From Delphinus delphis (taxonomy: Eukaryota; Chordata; Mammalia; Artiodactyla; Delphinidae): a stretch of DNA of 64,000 bases. This document shows, piece after piece, positions 20,555-32,890 of this stretch. The position numbers and the translations under genes are program-made. The notes under the pieces are model-generated. The model saw only the letters and a program-made list of their open reading frames with translations. It had not been told where the DNA came from and did no database searches. The stretch spans positions 53,785,600 through 53,849,599 of the forward strand of contig NC_082702.1 in NCBI RefSeq assembly GCF_949987515.2, given 5' to 3'. Numbering within the stretch: the first letter of the stretch is position 1; every line of letters begins with the position of its first letter.

Positions 20555-21190
20555 TGGCAACTTATTTTAATTTTATTGAAGTGAAATTCATATAACATAA
20601 AATTAACCACTTTAAGTTGAACATATCAGTGGCATTTAATATATTCATGATGTTATGCAACCACCACCTCTAGTTCCAAAATATTTTTATTACTGCCCCG
20701 AAAAACCCATCGTATCTAGTAATCATTTGCTCCCTCTAGTCCTTAGCAAACACTGATCTGCATTCTGTTTCTGAGAATTTACTCATTCTGGATATTTTAT
20801 ATAAATGGAATCATATAATATGTGGACTTTTGCAACTGGCTTCTTCTACTTAACATAATGCCTTCAAGGTTCATTCATGTTCTGGCATGTATAACTACTA
20901 TATTTCTTTTTATGGCTGACTAATACTACTCAGTATAGATAGACCACCATTTGTTTATTCATGCATCCATCGATGGCCATTTGGGTTGTTTCCACCTTTT
21001 GACTCTTGTGAATAGTGCTACTACAAACATGCATGTACATGTATTTGTTTAAGTATTAGCTTTCAGTCCTTTTGTGTTTATACCTAGAAGTAGGAATGGG
21101 ATTGCTAAGTCATATAGTTTATGTTTAACTTGTTGAGGAACCAGCAAACTGTTTTCCACAGCAGCTGAACCATTTTACATTCCCACCAGA
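20555..21190 (-). mobile_element. L1M LINE 3' end, antisense
   Basis: Reverse-complement L1 phrases in order: TATTGAAGTGAAATTCATAT, GGAATCATATAATATGTGG, TTTTATGGCTGACTAATACT, GAATAGTGCTACTACAAACA, GGAATGGGATTGCTAAGTC and CATTTTACATTCCCACCAG. This is the ORF2 C-terminal region plus 3' UTR, with all frames broken. Confidence 0.85.
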
Positions 21191-21199
21191 GCGTTTGAC

Positions 21200-22120
21200 A
21201 GTTTTGAAATGCTCCTTGAAATGCTGTCTCATCTGCCTTCAAAGACATCGTACTCTCCCACTGGTTCTCCCACTCTTTATGTGCATGGCAACCCCTTATA
21301 TTTGTTCTCCTCTAATTCCTCTTCCTTCTCTTCCTGTCATTGGAGGTGTCCTTCAGATTTCTGTCTTGATTCTCCTCTGCTGGTTTCTACCATTCTCAAC
21401 AATCTCATCCAACTGGGTGGCTTTAAACATCCCCTCTTTAGGACGTCTCTAAATTCACAGCTCCATTTCTGACTTTAGGTTGCTCATGTCTGCTGCCTAC
21501 AGGACATGTCCACTTGTATGTCTTGTCTCTCAAGGTTAGTGTGTGTGTATACAGACACTTACTCTTGTGGACCTCTAAACCTCATCTTCTTGGATTCTCT
21601 ATTTCTTACAGTGGCATCCTTGTCTTCTCAGGCATCTGAGCCTTAATTTGTCTTTGATGCCTCATCACCTGAGAAGTCGGTGGCACTTCTCATTCTTTCT
21701 CTCTCCCATGAGGTTTTTACCTGTACACCTTCTCCATTATAGTCGCTACAACTAGTTAAGACATGACATCCTCTTACCTGGCCTGTGACGGTGCTTTGTG
21801 AATAGCATTTTTCTTAAGTCTGACTTCTTCTCTTCCCTTTTGATCCAATCCACGTGCCTATTACTGCTGAATTGTTCTTCCCAAAGCATAGCCAGGATCG
21901 TATCATGCCCTATTCAAAGGCCACCAGGGGCTCCTGATGCCTACTGAGCAACATTCCAGTTGACCCCAAACTGGCTTTGTCATCTTCACCCTTCACTGCT
22001 CTTTATCACTCATGTGATTCTCCCACCAAAGTAAGCTCTTATCCTCCACATTCACTTAAAATGATATGGTCTCTTCTACATCTGTCTCTAGGGGTGATAT
22101 AAATCGGTTGCAGTAGGCTT
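21200..22120 (+). mobile_element. L2 LINE internal portion, diverged
   Basis: Sense L2-like blocks: TGGTTTCTACCATTCTCAAC, GGACATGTCCACTTGTATGT, GATCGTATCATGCCCTATTC and CAAACTGGCTTTGTCATCTT. The order agrees with L2, but divergence is high. Confidence 0.5.
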
Positions 22121-23440
22121 ACAGGAATAAAGACCAGGTTAGGAGTTGTGATGTTAGCAGAACCATTGATTTATTTTTTTAATGATGTATATTTTAGCCA
22201 AATGAATGCTAATGCCAGTAGGTTAATTAGTTGCTATGAACTTCTCTTTTTCTGAGATTTGTAAGTAATCATGGTGAAAATAATGCTACAGTCGATAATG
22301 AAACATGATATACTTGTAAATCGTACAGATTACATAATTTGCAATGACTGGGTGCCGGGAGCTCTGTAATCTGGATCTCATTAAGATGCTCAGAATCCTT
22401 TATACATGTCCTAGGGTTACCACTTATAGTGAGAGCTCTCAGGAAATTTCTGCTTATTGACCACAACAGCCAGATACGAACTTCATCCTACCTACCATCC
22501 AATGTAGCTGTAGGTAGAATTTACAATACCTATCATATTATTATTCATCATCTCATTAAGAATGAAGTATTCAAATTCCTGAGAGAAACTAAGACCCCAA
22601 ACTGGATTGTTTCCTCTGAGGGATATAGGTCTCTTTTCTAGGACTTCACTCTTGGATTTATTTTGACTATGGCTTCTTTGGTCAACCATTTAATTTTTTT
22701 TTTTTTTTTTTGGTTAACTTTGTCCTTGTTGATGCTAATGCACTCCTGTCATGTGGAAATGAGGAAAATTCAGATACTGTATGAGAGGGAAAGTGGTTAG
22801 ATAAATTGGAAGCATGAATAATTTATGGAGAAATAATTCAAGCAGCTAACTATATTGTGCATTCTCTGCTTACTTCATGAATGATCCATATGCCAAGTCC
22901 ATACAAGTTAATGTTTATTTCTAGAAACCTTTACCAAAATGAGCAAGAAGTAGTAAATGCCTCATTATCCTTTCAGAGTGCCTAATGATACATTATTTTC
23001 TGTTATAGAACCTCAAGGTTTCTGAATGCATTGTTATAAATCCAAGCTGTCACCATTTCTTTGGCAAGAAAAAGAATAGCATCCTGTAGAAATAAGATGT
23101 AAGATTAACAATTCAGGTTCATATTTTTTCATCGCTCCCTGAATTCTGCCACACATGGCAAAAAACTACATTCCATATTTGTTTTTTAGAAAATATGCTG
23201 TAAAGACCCATAAAACATTTAAGAATATTTAGAAAAGCAAAAATGGAAATTTCAGAAATAAAACTTTAAGTAAGAACAATGGAAAATAGACCATCAGCAA
23301 TTATTAATGAAATAGACATTTTATAAAGTAGTATTTGGCAAAGTAAATAGGTTGTATATGTTGGACCAGAGTTTAAAGATATCCTGGTTTTTCTTTCCAC
23401 ATAAGACAGCCTACTGGGAAAGGCCAAAAAGTGAGTCATT
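22120..23440. other. unassigned AT-rich intronic sequence
   Basis: No repeat family recognised apart from a poly(T) run at about 22691-22711. No exon or RNA gene is seen. Confidence 0.5.
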
Positions 23441-23449
23441 TAATAGTTA

Positions 23450-23690
23450 AGCCATTGCAGTCAAATTTCCTGGGTTTAAATCTCAGCTCTGGAGTTCATC
23501 GACCTTGAGATTTGTGATAAATTCTTTTTTACCATTTTAAAACTTACCATTTAAAAAAAAATCTGTGAAATGGGAATAAAAATAGTACCTCCTAGGGTTA
23601 ATATGAGAGTTGAATGACATAATACGTGTGAAGATCTTAGAACAGTGCCTGGCACACAGTAAATACTAAATACTATTATCTAGTACAGAA
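23450..23690 (+). mobile_element. MIR SINE
   Basis: Sense MIR: CCTGGGTTTAAATCTCAGCT, TGTGAAATGGGAATAAAAAT, AACAGTGCCTGGCACACAGT, AAATACTAAATACTATTAT. Confidence 0.85.
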
Positions 23691-24179
23691 GAATGACCAT
23701 GTCCTAATATGGTACATACAGTAAATGCACAGGGTAGGGCGTTCTGGCTTTAACTATAACTTAGTATAGGAGCTAAATGGGTATCATAAACTTAATGTAG
23801 GGCCTCAGTATGTGTCAAAAGGACCCAGTTTTCCTTTGTTTTTTTGGCTTTTTATGTGTCCTCATTTTTAGACGTTCTCTCTCCTTGTGTATCAGAAGAT
23901 ACTCATTTTAGGATAATGCAAACAGGACTTATTTACAATGAGATGATTTCCCAAGGTAAGGTGGAATATAGAATAACATGAGGACCCAGAAATATAAATT
24001 GATAAATACTCCAATTTAAAGCAAAAATTATTACACTGGATTTTAAAACAACAGCTATATATCGCTTAAATTAGTTATACTTTAAATGTAAGGATACAAA
24101 AAGATGAAAAGTGAACAAATTTAAATAAACTTACCATATAAATGTTAACCAAAACAAAGTTGGTGCAGCTATGCTATTT

Positions 24180-26420
24180 TCAGAGGAAATATAGATGTTA
24201 AAGAAGTATTACTACAGATAAAAAGGGTTATTTCAGAATTTTAAAACCATACAGCTGGTAGATGTAACAATCCTAGATTTGGCTGCATTCAATAACAAAT
24301 GTAAAATAAAACTAATATATAAAGCAGAACTAATAGTAAAAATAGAAAAACCCATAATCATAGCTAGAAATTTTAACTCGCTTCTCAGTAACTGATATAT
24401 TAGTCTAAATGGAAATAAGGTTAATGGAAATTTCGATAGCATATATAGAACACTGCGTCGAAAAACTTCAGAATACACATTCTTTCCAAGAACACATGGA
24501 ATAGTTTCCAATATATCATATGCTGGTCATAAAGTACATCTAAAAAATTTCAAAAGATAGAAATCATACAGAATATGTATTCTGACAATTGTGGATTTAA
24601 AACAGAAATCAATAGTAAAAAGAAAACTAGAAGATCCCCATATGTTTGATATTCCAAAGCAGTATACTTTGAGATATTCCATGGGTAAAATAAGAGGTAA
24701 TAGTAGAAGGTAGAAAACATTATGAGTGGAATATTTTGAAAATATAACAAAACTTGTGGGATGCAGATCAAGTAAAGGAAAATTTTATATCTTTGAATGC
24801 ATAACTAGAAAGGCTGAAAGTAAATGATCTAAATCAAAGAATGGCAAATTTAACCCTAGGAAAATAAAGGGAAGGAAATAATAAAGATAAAAATTATAAA
24901 GATAAAAATAAAAAACATAGAAAGTAGATTAAAATAGGAAAAAATGTAAGAAAGTCACAAGTTGGTTCTTTGAAAAATTCATAAGTTGGTAAGTCCCTAG
25001 GAAGGATGACCAAGAAAAAGAAAAAAGGTGCGATTACCAATCAAATGAATGAAAAAGGAGATATCACTAGGGATCCTCCAAATATTTAAAAAAAAAACAC
25101 ACACAAGAAAAGGGCATTGTGGATACACTTCTGAAAATCAATTTGAAAATTAAATAAATTTGACAAATTCTCTCAAAAAATAAAAACAAACTTACCAAAA
25201 CATAACAAGAAGAAATAGAAAATCTGAATAGCCCTATATCTATTATTTAAAAACTCTATAGCCTACAAAAACTCCAGGCCGGGTGACTTCATGGTGAATT
25301 CTACCAAACATTTAAGGAAGAAACTAAATCAATTTAAAAAAATCATCCATGAAATAGAAAAAGTGAAACCTTTTTAAACTTCTTTTATTAAGGCAAGTAT
25401 AACCTTCATCAAAATAGCAGACATAAACATTAGAAGAAAAGAAAATTATAAGCCAGTTTCTCCTATGTATACAAATGGAAGATAGATAAATTGGACTTCA
25501 CTAAAATTAAAAAAAAAAAGAAAAAACATGCTCATCCAAATACACCATTGAGGAGATAAAAAGGTAGGCTACAGAGTGGGAAGGATATTTGTAATATGTG
25601 TATCTATTATAGGACATTTATGCAGGATACATTAACAGTTCCTGCAAAATAATAACAAAAGGCAGATAAACCAATTAAAAATGGTTAATGGGTTTTAACA
25701 AACCCTTTACAAAAGAGGATATCCAAATGACCATTAAATGTATTAAAAGGGTTTCTAAAGTCATTAGCCATCAGGGAAACACAAAGTAAAGCTATTAGGA
25801 GATTATACAGAGATATTATTACATACACACACCAAAATGGCTTAGACAGTACCAAGTGTTGACAAGGATGTGCAGCAACTGGAACTCTAACACACTGCAA
25901 ACTGAACATCTGTGACCTAGAAATTCCACCTCTAGATCTATACCTAGAAGAACTGTATACATATGTACACCAAAAGACATTTACAAGAATGTTCAGAACA
26001 CTATTCATAATAGCTAAAAACTCGAAACACCTCAAAAGCCCATCAAGGTACAAATGGATAAATTTTAATATATACATAAGAGGAATATTATGTAGCAATA
26101 AAAAATACTATTATGCTTAAGAACCTCATAGACATAACATCACATGAAAGAAGCCAGATATGAAGAGACAGGCCCAGGTAGGTGAAGTTCAACAATGGGC
26201 AGAACTATCTGACGGTGGTAGAAATCAGAACAGTGGTTAACTTTGGAAGCATGATGACTGCAGAGGGCATGAGGGATGTGTCTGTGGTGATGACAGTATT
26301 GTATATCTTGATCTCCATGGTGGTTACATAGGAGTATTCACTACATGCACACACAAATTCACGAAACTGTACACTTGCAGTTTAATATATGAATGATAAA
26401 TATTATGCTTTAATTAAAAA
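24180..26420 (+). mobile_element. L1M LINE, 5' truncated with internal deletion
   Basis: Sense ORF2 sequence is recognisable, for example GTGAATTCTACCAAACATTT (about 25295) upstream of the reverse-transcriptase core, then AATTATAAGCCAGTTTCTCC (about 25444). Within about 20 bases the sequence jumps to GATAGATAAATTGGACTTCA, which belongs far downstream in L1 ORF2. The reverse-transcriptase catalytic part is therefore deleted. It continues to the 3' end (CAATAAAAAATACTATTATG, ATGCTTTAATTAAAAAG). It is old, broken in all frames and inactive. Confidence 0.85.
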
Positions 26421-26424
26421 GTTG

Positions 26425-26920
26425 AAAGTAAGTAAAAGGAGAGTGGCAGTTGGATGACTCTTCCTTTTGGTGAGTTAGCAAATATTTCTTACTGTCACCC
26501 CAGGTGTAAGAAGAATGCATACATACCACTGAAGCTGTAGCCTGAATCCTTAGTCTGACACACAAACCTGGCTAGAACCAGGTCCTAGCCTCCCTCCATT
26601 CCTTCTGGCCTGCACCATCTTGAATCTTCTTGACACCTGACAATGTGAAGTTTAAACCCCCTGAGATAAAATCACCTCCTACTCTAGAAGAGGGAGAGGA
26701 AAGGAGTTGAGACCAGCGTGTGGGTCAAGCATACCTGTATTTTAAGTACCACTAAGAAAGAAAAATGCTGACACTTAAATTTGGACACAGTCCTTCCTTA
26801 ACATCAATTGCAAGATACATCTCTAACTTTTAGAGACATTGAAATGGGGTAGGGGAAATGGCTTAGAAATAAGAAAAAGGGGTGTCTTAGATTATCATGA
26901 CTCCCAACCAACTTTACTTT
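26425..26920. other. unassigned intronic sequence
   Basis: No repeat or exon recognised. Confidence 0.5.
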
Positions 26921-26921
26921 T

Positions 26922-27154
26922 AAAAGTAAGGATACTGAGTTTCCCTGGTGGCGCAGTGGTTGGGAGTCTGCCTGCCGATGCAGGGGACGCGGGTCTGTGC
27001 CCCGGTCCGGGAGGATCCCACATGCCGCGGAGCGGCTGGGACCGTGAGCCATGGCTGCTGAGCCTGCGCGTCCGGGGCCTGTGCTCCGTGGCAGGAGAGG
27101 CCACAACAGTGAGAGGCCCGCGTACCGCAAAAAAAAAAAAAAAGTAAGAATACT
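26922..27154 (+). mobile_element. CHR-type SINE, full length, with target duplication
   Basis: The body spans about 26937-27139 and ends in a pure A-tail. The 15-bp target duplication AAAAGTAAGGATACT (26922-26936) and AAAAGTAAGAATACT (27140-27154) differs at one base. Confidence 0.96.
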
Positions 27155-27159
27155 TATTT

Positions 27160-28090
27160 AACTCCATGAAATCTTTTTTGTCTTAAACACACAAATCATT
27201 TAATAGTATTTTTTAGCCGTAAATACAAATTTAGTTTCTTGTTCTTTGTCAGTTAAACGCTCTGTCGGGTTTGGAGTGTGACTTTAGCCCCGCTCCTTTT
27301 TCAGAGCCCTCTGAAGATTTTTTTTCATCTTTACCATTTTTTGGAGAAAAAGTAGGTTTCACTTCACTCATCAAACAAAAGGACCTGGGTAGCAGAGCCT
27401 CTATGTTTGATTTGAGTGGGCTTTCTCATATATGCCACTGGCCAGATTCTTCTAGAAAAATATTTGTCCTTCTCTGATGGTTTGCTATTTTTGTGTTTCA
27501 ACATGCGGGTGTCAAATAATGTTTCTCTTTTTCCCAACATATGTGTTCTTGTGATCTCACAGATTACGGGGATACCTTTTGTTCTGACAGATGCTCTTTC
27601 AGACTTCCTGCCATGGTGCTGAGGGATGGCATGGACAGAGGGTTCTAAGTGCCAGGAGGATAGGGCTGGGCCTCAGGAGCCAGTCTTCTCTGCCCAGCTC
27701 CCTTGACCAGAGTGCGGAGAAGAGAATAATGATGTTTCCATGATAATGCTGTTTTTCTTGTGTGTCTTCCAGAAATGGAATTGGACGCACAGGAAAGAAC
27801 AAAAGAAGTCTTATATAGCACATTACAAACTAGAAAGCTTTTGAAGTCAGCATCTGGGCTGGTCCTAGTAACAACATGCAGTCAGGGAAAAATAATTACT
27901 GCTGACACACTCTGCCCTCAGAGAAACTGTCTGGTGGTGAGATTACCTCTCTTCCAGGATCCAGCAAAGCTTTGGAAGGATATTTTCTTTGCTTTGCTTC
28001 CTCCCCACCCTGCTGCCACCCTGCAGTAGTGCCTCTTGCTCTGTGCTAATCCATTCTCATTCAGAGATGGATGTACTGGTTGGCCTGCAT
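27160..28090. other. unassigned intronic sequence with a possible cryptic exon
   Basis: No repeat recognised. A strong acceptor-like tract ends in TGTCTTCCAG at 27772, and a GTGAGA donor-like site lies at 27937. The 164-bp segment between them is open in one frame. There is no homology support. Confidence 0.4.
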
Positions 28091-28094
28091 CTGC

Positions 28095-28560
28095 TTTAGT
28101 TTGAGTTCCCCAGAAAGCCTGAGACAGGGACCTGGGTGCTGGAAATGTATCTGGGAGGTAGTCCAAGGGAGCAGAAGTGACGAAAGGGTAAAATGAGACA
28201 GGGAAGGAGAAAAAGCTACTCAAAAGGTAAACTATCGAGGTTGCTTCTGTGGGCATTAGGATTAATTTCTTCACTTAAACAGGAACTGTGAGAGCCCTTT
28301 GGAATACCTCCCAGAATCATCCACCTGTAAGATGGGGATGCTGGAGCCTTTATCCACAGGCTGCCTACTCCCTTTGGATTGAGAGTTGTCCCAGGGGGTG
28401 TCAGCTGCCTTGTGTTTAGAACAAGTTCCTGCATGTGTCAGAACAAGTCCTGGGAAGAATGACTTGCAGTCACATGAACTTGGGGTAAAACCCTGGGACA
28501 CGGTAAGTCTGTGCCCACAGAGAACTGTGCAGCACAGCTGCCGCTGAAATCAGAGGTGGC
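28095..28560 (-). mobile_element. unassigned old repeat, possibly LTR (copy 1)
   Basis: The segment starts TTTGAGTTCCCCAGAAAGCC, then GAGACAGGGACCTGGGTGCT. It resembles the reverse complement of the end of the 40740-41135 segment (CCCAAGTCCTTCCTCAGGGT). The two look like opposite-strand copies of one ancient family. Confidence 0.45.
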
Positions 28561-29760
28561 TGAGAGGGTGTGACCCGGCCAAAGGCATGAGGGCAGGGGA
28601 CTGCCATTGCCTCAGGCAGCTCCAGCTCTCCGGTGATGTCACATTCAGAGTGGACACAGGATTGTTTCGCCAGCGCTGTGGTTTGAGCCAGGATGTTCCA
28701 TGACAGGTCAGTCAGAGGACAGCCCAGGCTTAGAGGACTGACTTTCTGGATTTCTAACACACACATCTTCAGTGGAGTTTAGAGACAGAATGATCGTCCT
28801 TCATGAAATGAACAAATATTCAGTTAACTCAGACCTCCTTGATTCACCATATTTCTGAATACAATACTTTGGTTCTTCAAAATCCAAAGGTCCCTAGTAG
28901 ACAACTGAGGCTCCACACCAGGGTGGCAGAGGAGCCACGCTGGTGTGCGTGTGAGGGGCAGACTTAAACCATATCATATGAATTCCTGGAATCATGGTTT
29001 ATGTGACTCTTCTTTCCGAAATGGTCCCCAGTGACCTTCTCCCTGTGCCAACCCTGGCATGTAGTGGAATGAGTAAGTGGCAGGAGCAGATGAGTGAGAA
29101 GTGTCTTTCCCAGTTGAAAATTCCTCTTACACACCCATCACTGGTGCGCTAGGGAAGATGCTCTCCCATGTGCCAAGGGACCAACATCAGAGGGTCCAGG
29201 ATACCCACTGCAAACTTGTCACCAAATGACTTTAATACTAACGAGCTCATGTTGCTTTTTCCACCACAGCTAAATGAAACCAGGGACTTGTGATTGTAAC
29301 TTTAGTTAACAACTATATAATAATATTTATAAATATATAAAGGAATAGAGCAAAAATAAAGAAGCCCTACCCCACGTCTCAAATATGGCAATTGTGAGTA
29401 ATCTCTGCCCAACAGAAATGAAAGGTAATTGGACTTCGGGTTTGCCAATGCTTGTGTTAATGTCCGTGCTAATGCTGGCACTGAGGTGTCACAAGAGATG
29501 ATGATCTGAGAGAAGGGCACTCTAGGGACATTGTGGGGACTGGGATTGGAGGCTGGAAGCCGAGATAGTGAGTGAGTCTGGACAGAGAAGTAATTTATGC
29601 AGCAGAGGAAAGTCAAGAAGGAGGTGTGTTAGCAAAATAAATGGTATCACAATTGCTGAGACTTTAGGACCGGGGGCGTTGTGACGCCTCTCTTGGAATT
29701 TGGTTCTGGGCTTTGCATCTAGAAAGATAGAGCCTGGTCTAGGAATAATGGTGCCGAGGT
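28561..29760. other. unassigned intronic sequence
   Basis: About 1.2 kb with no recognised repeat, exon or RNA gene. Confidence 0.45.
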
Positions 29761-29764
29761 CTTT

Positions 29765-30065
29765 CCCTTTTAAGCATCTGATTAAACATCATCTCCTCGG
29801 AGAAAGCTTCCCTTATCACCTTACTTAAATTGGGTACACCCTGTTAATTTTCTGTCACGGTGCAGTGTGTTTTGTGTGTGTGTGTATGTTCCATTCACAG
29901 CATTTGTCACAATGTTCGACGTTTAAAGGCATTGTTTCTTTTCTTGCTTGGGGTCCATCTCCCATGCCACTTTGTTCCCCACTGTGTCCTTAATACTTCA
30001 GTGCCTGGAACATAGTTCAGTGCCTGGAACATAGTCAGTACTGCAGAAAGAGTTATTGAATTAAT
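29765..30065 (+). mobile_element. L2 LINE 3' end with internal 19-bp duplication
   Basis: Sense L2: AAACATCATCTCCTCGGAGA, AGCTTCCCTTATCACCTTAC, ATTCACAGCATTTGTCAC, and the 3' end CAGTGCCTGGAACATAG. That last phrase is duplicated in tandem (29997-30034). Confidence 0.8.
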
Positions 30066-30286
30066 AAGTGCATTTCTAATTGAACAGCTGTTAGACCATA
30101 AATATCCAGTGATGCTTTTGATGTCTTATGGCTGGGTTCCAGTGGGAAGTGACAGAGGATGGAGGTTCAGTTTTCTTTTGCAGTGATAAGCGGGGGAATG
30201 ACCTACAGACTAACCGTAAGATGACCATGCTGGCTGCTATGTCACAGGTGGGTTAGAGCCATCACATGAGTGGAAGAGAGGTATTT

Positions 30287-30720
30287 CAGTTATCGCTGTG
30301 TGACAAAGTACCCCGAACTTAGGGACTTAAAATAACAACCATTCTATTTGGTCATGTTTCTGTGGGTTCAGAATTCAGGCAGGGTTCAATGGCATATCAG
30401 GTGGATCTTGCACTGAGCTGTTATCAGCTGCTGGCTTGGTTAGCCTGAAGATCCAAGAAAGCTTTACCCAGAAATCTGGCACCGCAGTGCTTCTTCATAT
30501 GGTCTCTTTCCATATGCTACCCTGGGCTTCCTCAGAGCTGATCAGAGGTCTTATGTGGTCATTGGCTTCCAAAGGGATCAGTCCAAGCATGTGAAAGTGA
30601 AGCTACATCTCTCTTAAGGCCCAGCCCAGGAAGTTACACACCACAGCTGGAGTGGAATAGACTCCACCTCTTGATGGGAAGATTGGCAAAGCATTTACAA
30701 CCATTTTTTAATTCATCCTA
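30287..30720 (-). mobile_element. probable MLT1-type or related old LTR/DNA repeat
   Basis: Begins CAGTTATCGCTGTGTGACAA and CTTAGGGACTTAAAATAACA, then TTCTGTGGGTTCAGAATTCA and AAGTTACACACCACAGCTGG. The wording is repeat-like, but I cannot choose between families. Confidence 0.5.
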
Positions 30721-30864
30721 AGGAAAGGCTAGTTAAGAAGTTGTTACAGTAAACCCAGCCTAAAATTGTAGTGATGGAGATTTGGAGAAGTAGATTGGCT
30801 TGAAATATTACTGGAGGAAGTCATGACAGGGCTGTGCAGGGAGAAGAGCTGCGCCATTTGTCTC

Positions 30865-31085
30865 TGTTGGTTTTCTATTACAGCTATAAAACGCTATCAC
30901 AAACATAGTGGCTTAAAACAGCATAAATTTATTCTCTTGCAATCTTGGAGGCAGACTGAGTTTTACGAGGCTCAAATTAAAGTATTGGCAGGGCTGGTTC
31001 CTTCTGAGGACTCTAAGGGAGAATCCATTCCTTGCCTCTTCCACCTTCTAGAAGCTGCTGTTTCCTTCATCTTCCAAGTCAGTTT
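30865..31085 (-). mobile_element. MLT1/MaLR-type LTR fragment
   Basis: Reverse-complement MaLR-like start: CTATTACAGCTATAAAACGC, ATAGTGGCTTAAAACAGCAT, then AAATTTATTCTCTTGCAATC and CTAAGGGAGAATCCATTCCT. It is non-coding and heavily diverged. Confidence 0.6.
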
Positions 31086-31330
31086 TGTAGCATCTTTTTT
31101 GGGGAGTGGCTTGGGAATGATCAGATATACTGGGGAGAGGCAAGTTCAGGGGACAGAATCAAGATTTGAACAGGCTAAGTATGAGAATGTTGTGAGATGT
31201 CCAAGTAGAGATCTCTAAAAATATCAGATGGATGTATGACATTCCATTCTGAGCTGGAAATACACACTTTGGATTTGTCAGTCTCAAGTTCTCTGAGGAT
31301 TTTGGAGGTCGTTGAGGAGAAGACTTCATG

Positions 31331-31626
31331 GCAGCATTGCCCAGTGGAAATACAATGCGAGGCATATGTGTACATTTAAATTTTCTGGTAGTCACGTTAA
31401 AAAAGTAGGAAGAAACGATACAATTAGTTTTAATAATATCTTCTTAAACCCAGTGTATAGCATAATTATCATTCCATTATTCAATCAATATTTTAAAATG
31501 AGCTATTTTTATTCCATACTAAGTTTTAGAAATCTAGTGTGTTACAGCACACTTCATTTTAGACTGGCCACATTCCTACTGCTTGACGGCTACAGGTGGC
31601 TCGTGGCTATGTACTAGACAGTAGGG
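31331..31626 (+). mobile_element. non-autonomous DNA transposon (copy B)
   Basis: Same family as the copy at 13738: TTGCCCAGTGGAAATACAAT, GCGAGGCATATGTGTACATT, TACAGCACACTTCATTTTAG, and an end TACAGGTGGCTCGTGGCTAT then GTACTAGACAGTAGGGC. The two ends are roughly inverted (GCCCAGTGG and ACTAGACAGT). This copy is uninterrupted. Confidence 0.65.
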
Positions 31627-31639
31627 CTTTAGAGAAGAG

Positions 31640-32620
31640 ATCCTAGAGGCTAGCTGGGAGGGATCCCAACATTTAGAGGTTGGGTATAGGAGAAGCTTGA
31701 AGGTAGAACAACCAGGAGAGAGTGGTATCACAGAGGTAAGGAAAGCCTGGAGAAGTGGGTGTGGTCAGCTCTGATGAATGCTAGAGCAGAGAAATGGGAG
31801 GTGGGCCATCGAGTTAACACAGAATTGCCGCTAATTAGGTGACAATACAGACTGATTGTGGGTGCTTGTTCATTGGATGTGTTGCTGTCTCCCAAGCTCT
31901 CTTCCCATTCCCTCTGGGTAGTAGAGGTAAGGGTCAGCAGTGAATGCAGCTGGGGAAACTTCCATCTTCAACACATCAGCTAGACTCTACCACACCACTG
32001 TGTAGCAACTAGCAAATGGCTTTGGGATCTAAAAATAAGAATGCAGACTGTCTTTAGACAGAAAGAACCACAGTTTGCATGAGGTTCAGGTATAGAACAA
32101 TCATCTCAACTCCTGTATGTTAGTGCAAAGCTTGCCTTCTGTAAAATGTCTTAAGTATAAGAGCTGTAAAATAAAATACTCATGGATTATACTGTGGTGT
32201 AATATCTAGAAGTCATAAGACAGTAACAGCTTACAGGTCCTTCTAAAACTAGGTACGAAATTTGAATTTGGCACGTGCAGGTAATTTCTGAAACACTTTG
32301 GCTTTTTCTCAGCTTCATGGCAGTGTTGGGTTTTCCTTACCAAGTGGCTAAGCTGTAGGGTTATCAAGGACTAGGGGGATCTCTAGAAAGATGCAAAACT
32401 ATTCATTTTAAAATTGAGAAAATCCTAAGCAAGCTACCCTGGTTTTCCTGAGGCAGAGGTGGTTCCTGAGCTTGGGGACTTACAGAGCTAAAACCAGGAA
32501 AGTCCTGGGCAAGCGGGGACAAATTGTTCACCCAGCCAACCAAGGACCTCCTGATATTGTCAATCCCAAGAGAAGAACCACCTCTTACAACAAATGCTTA
32601 CAAAAGGGATTATAAAACCT
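31640..32620. other. unassigned intronic sequence
   Basis: About 1 kb with no recognised repeat, exon or RNA gene. Confidence 0.45.
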
Positions 32621-32624
32621 GAAT

Positions 32625-32890
32625 GCCAATTTATTAATTTGCAAAGAGGAATGAGTGTGACAAGGACCGGAACATTCAAAGTCCGTGTGATCAGCATTTT
32701 CTTTTCCTATATGAAGCCAATCTATTAATTTAAAAAGGGAAATAACCATCACAGGCGCTGAGATACACAAAGCACAAATGATCAGCAAATTCTCTCCCTG
32801 CATGGAGCTGATCTGCTAATTTACAAAGAGAAATTACCGTCAAAGAGACCAGATACTCAAAGTCCACGTGGTCAGCACACGTTCAGCTTC
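32625..32890. repeat. degenerate 91-bp tandem repeat, three units
   Basis: Units start at 32625, 32716 and 32807, an exact 91-bp spacing. Shared parts are the opening GCCAATTTATTAATTT-like block, an AAAGAGGAAAT-like block, and a CAAAGTCC...GATCAGCA block near unit position 57-75. Identity is about two thirds to 70% between neighbours by my manual alignment. A partial fourth start may lie at 32911. It is an old minisatellite. Confidence 0.8.

Noticed and set aside
24233..24771. Two minus-strand frames resembling membrane proteins
   Set aside because: They are antisense readings of AT-rich L1 ORF2, where F, L and I codons arise from composition.
32625..32890. CRISPR-like array
   Set aside because: Three units of a degenerate 91-bp tandem repeat with no short conserved repeats and unique spacers, in a mammalian intron.
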